DNA of 64,000 nt from Apostichopus japonicus (lineage: Eukaryota > Echinodermata > Holothuroidea > Aspidochirotida > Stichopodidae): the NCBI RefSeq assembly GCF_037975245.1, contig NC_092577.1, forward strand, positions 21,264,898 to 21,328,897. The letters are read 5' to 3'. The notes beneath the pieces were generated by a model. The model was not told where the DNA came from and did no database searches. It was given only the letters and a program-made list of their open reading frames with translations. This document shows positions 63,507-64,000 of the stretch, in pieces; the stretch's first letter is position 1, and every line of letters begins with the position of its first letter. The position numbers were made by a program, and so were the translations under genes.

Positions 63507-64000
63507 ACCCTGGCCGAGTGTAAAGGGGATATCGTATGTAACTCGTGTGGGAAAACGGGCCATCTCGCTCGTTTATGCCCAGACCGCTCATACGCCGCGA
63601 GAGTGGCTACGGGCGTGGTTGAAGCGGTCCCCGTCCCGGCCTTTCACACCCTACACCTGATGCTCCTCTCATCGCCCCAGTGTCCGACACTAGCGGCCCG
63701 TGGAGGTTTTCAACTCCCTTTCGTGTTCCACCTCGTCCCAGGAGGAAGTTGCCGCTCCGGCCGAGACTGCCAGCCTGCCCACTGACGCGGGCGGAGCAGG
63801 ACAAAACGGCGGAGATGGTATTAGCGGAGTGGCATGCGGAGCAGGATGCCGCTTCGCAAGTACTGGTTCACCGGTAGCTACGCCCGCTATCGGTGACACT
63901 AGTCGGGCCTCGAGTCAACCGGCCCAAGAGACATTAAGTGGCCCCGATTCGGACTCGCCAATGGAGGACTGTACTTCCGCCTTAGTAGTTGTGACTAAGG
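63507..64000 (+). mobile_element. LINE family B ORF1 fragment, runs off the window
   Basis: Starts abruptly at CCCTGGCCGAGTGTAAAGG (second knuckle, equivalent to 59486) and continues through CNSCGKTGHLARLC and the Pro-rich linker, with frameshifts after VVEAVPVPA. It passes the point where the 58743 copy ends (TAEMVLAEWHAEQDAAS) and is still ORF1 at the window edge. 5'-truncated. Whether ORF2 follows cannot be seen. Confidence 0.85.

Overview
Eukaryotic DNA, A+T-rich, with split coding pieces bounded by GT/AG splice signals, tRNA-derived SINE heads, microsatellites and many non-LTR retrotransposons. There is no bacterial-type gene organisation, rRNA or intact tRNA gene. The gene families (THAP + DDE-like transposase, P2X7-ballast-like, integrase-core, G2E3/HECT-like, BEN-like), the AGGTCA-rich repeats and the TAGGCCTA-rich spacers suggest an invertebrate deuterostome (echinoderm, hemichordate or lancelet). 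That assignment is inference; no species is identified.

Layout. 0-3 kb: a remnant exon, otherwise empty. 3.1-12.5 kb: possibly one large CACTG-ended transposon, flanked by dense AGTCA/TGACT subterminal repeats. It contains a CpG-rich promoter with CRE and NRF-1 sites, a 576-bp hAT MITE with an 8-bp target duplication, and about 2 kb of AGGTCA-rich repeat. 12.9-15.1 kb: an integrase-core pseudogene (minus). 15.8-16.4 kb: G2E3-like exons (plus). 18.9-25.8 kb: a THAP-transposase pseudogene (plus). Its 3' coding part is split by a Russian-doll insertion of three LINEs. 28.2-29.2 kb: a P2X7-ballast-like gene (minus). 30.8-38.2 kb: copies of a LINE here called family B, including an ORF1-only derivative, plus minisatellites and SINEs. 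38.8-44.0 kb: a hAT MITE, a Rex1/Babar-like LINE fragment, and a second integrase-core pseudogene (minus). 46.4-55.7 kb: a methyltransferase-like gene (plus, degenerate). Its proposed long intron holds a nearly intact 5-kb LINE (family A, minus). 58-64 kb: an RTE-like fragment, two more family B ORF1 copies, a 55-bp-arm hairpin, and possible BEN-domain exons.

How it fits together. Most coding sequence belongs to transposons or to gene families that spread with them. LINE families A and B have Tx1-like organisation: a three-CCHC-knuckle ORF1, an APE endonuclease + RT ORF2, and no poly(A) tail. They share both termini (5' GCTTTCGTGGAGTGC, 3' CACGTAAAAAGCAC) but differ inside. Family A at 47.4-52.4 kb is the only copy that looks nearly competent. 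The host-like genes carry frameshifts, stops or insertions, so the window reads as a graveyard of nested mobile elements with a few possibly live pieces. All family names come from motifs read by eye. No similarity search was possible.
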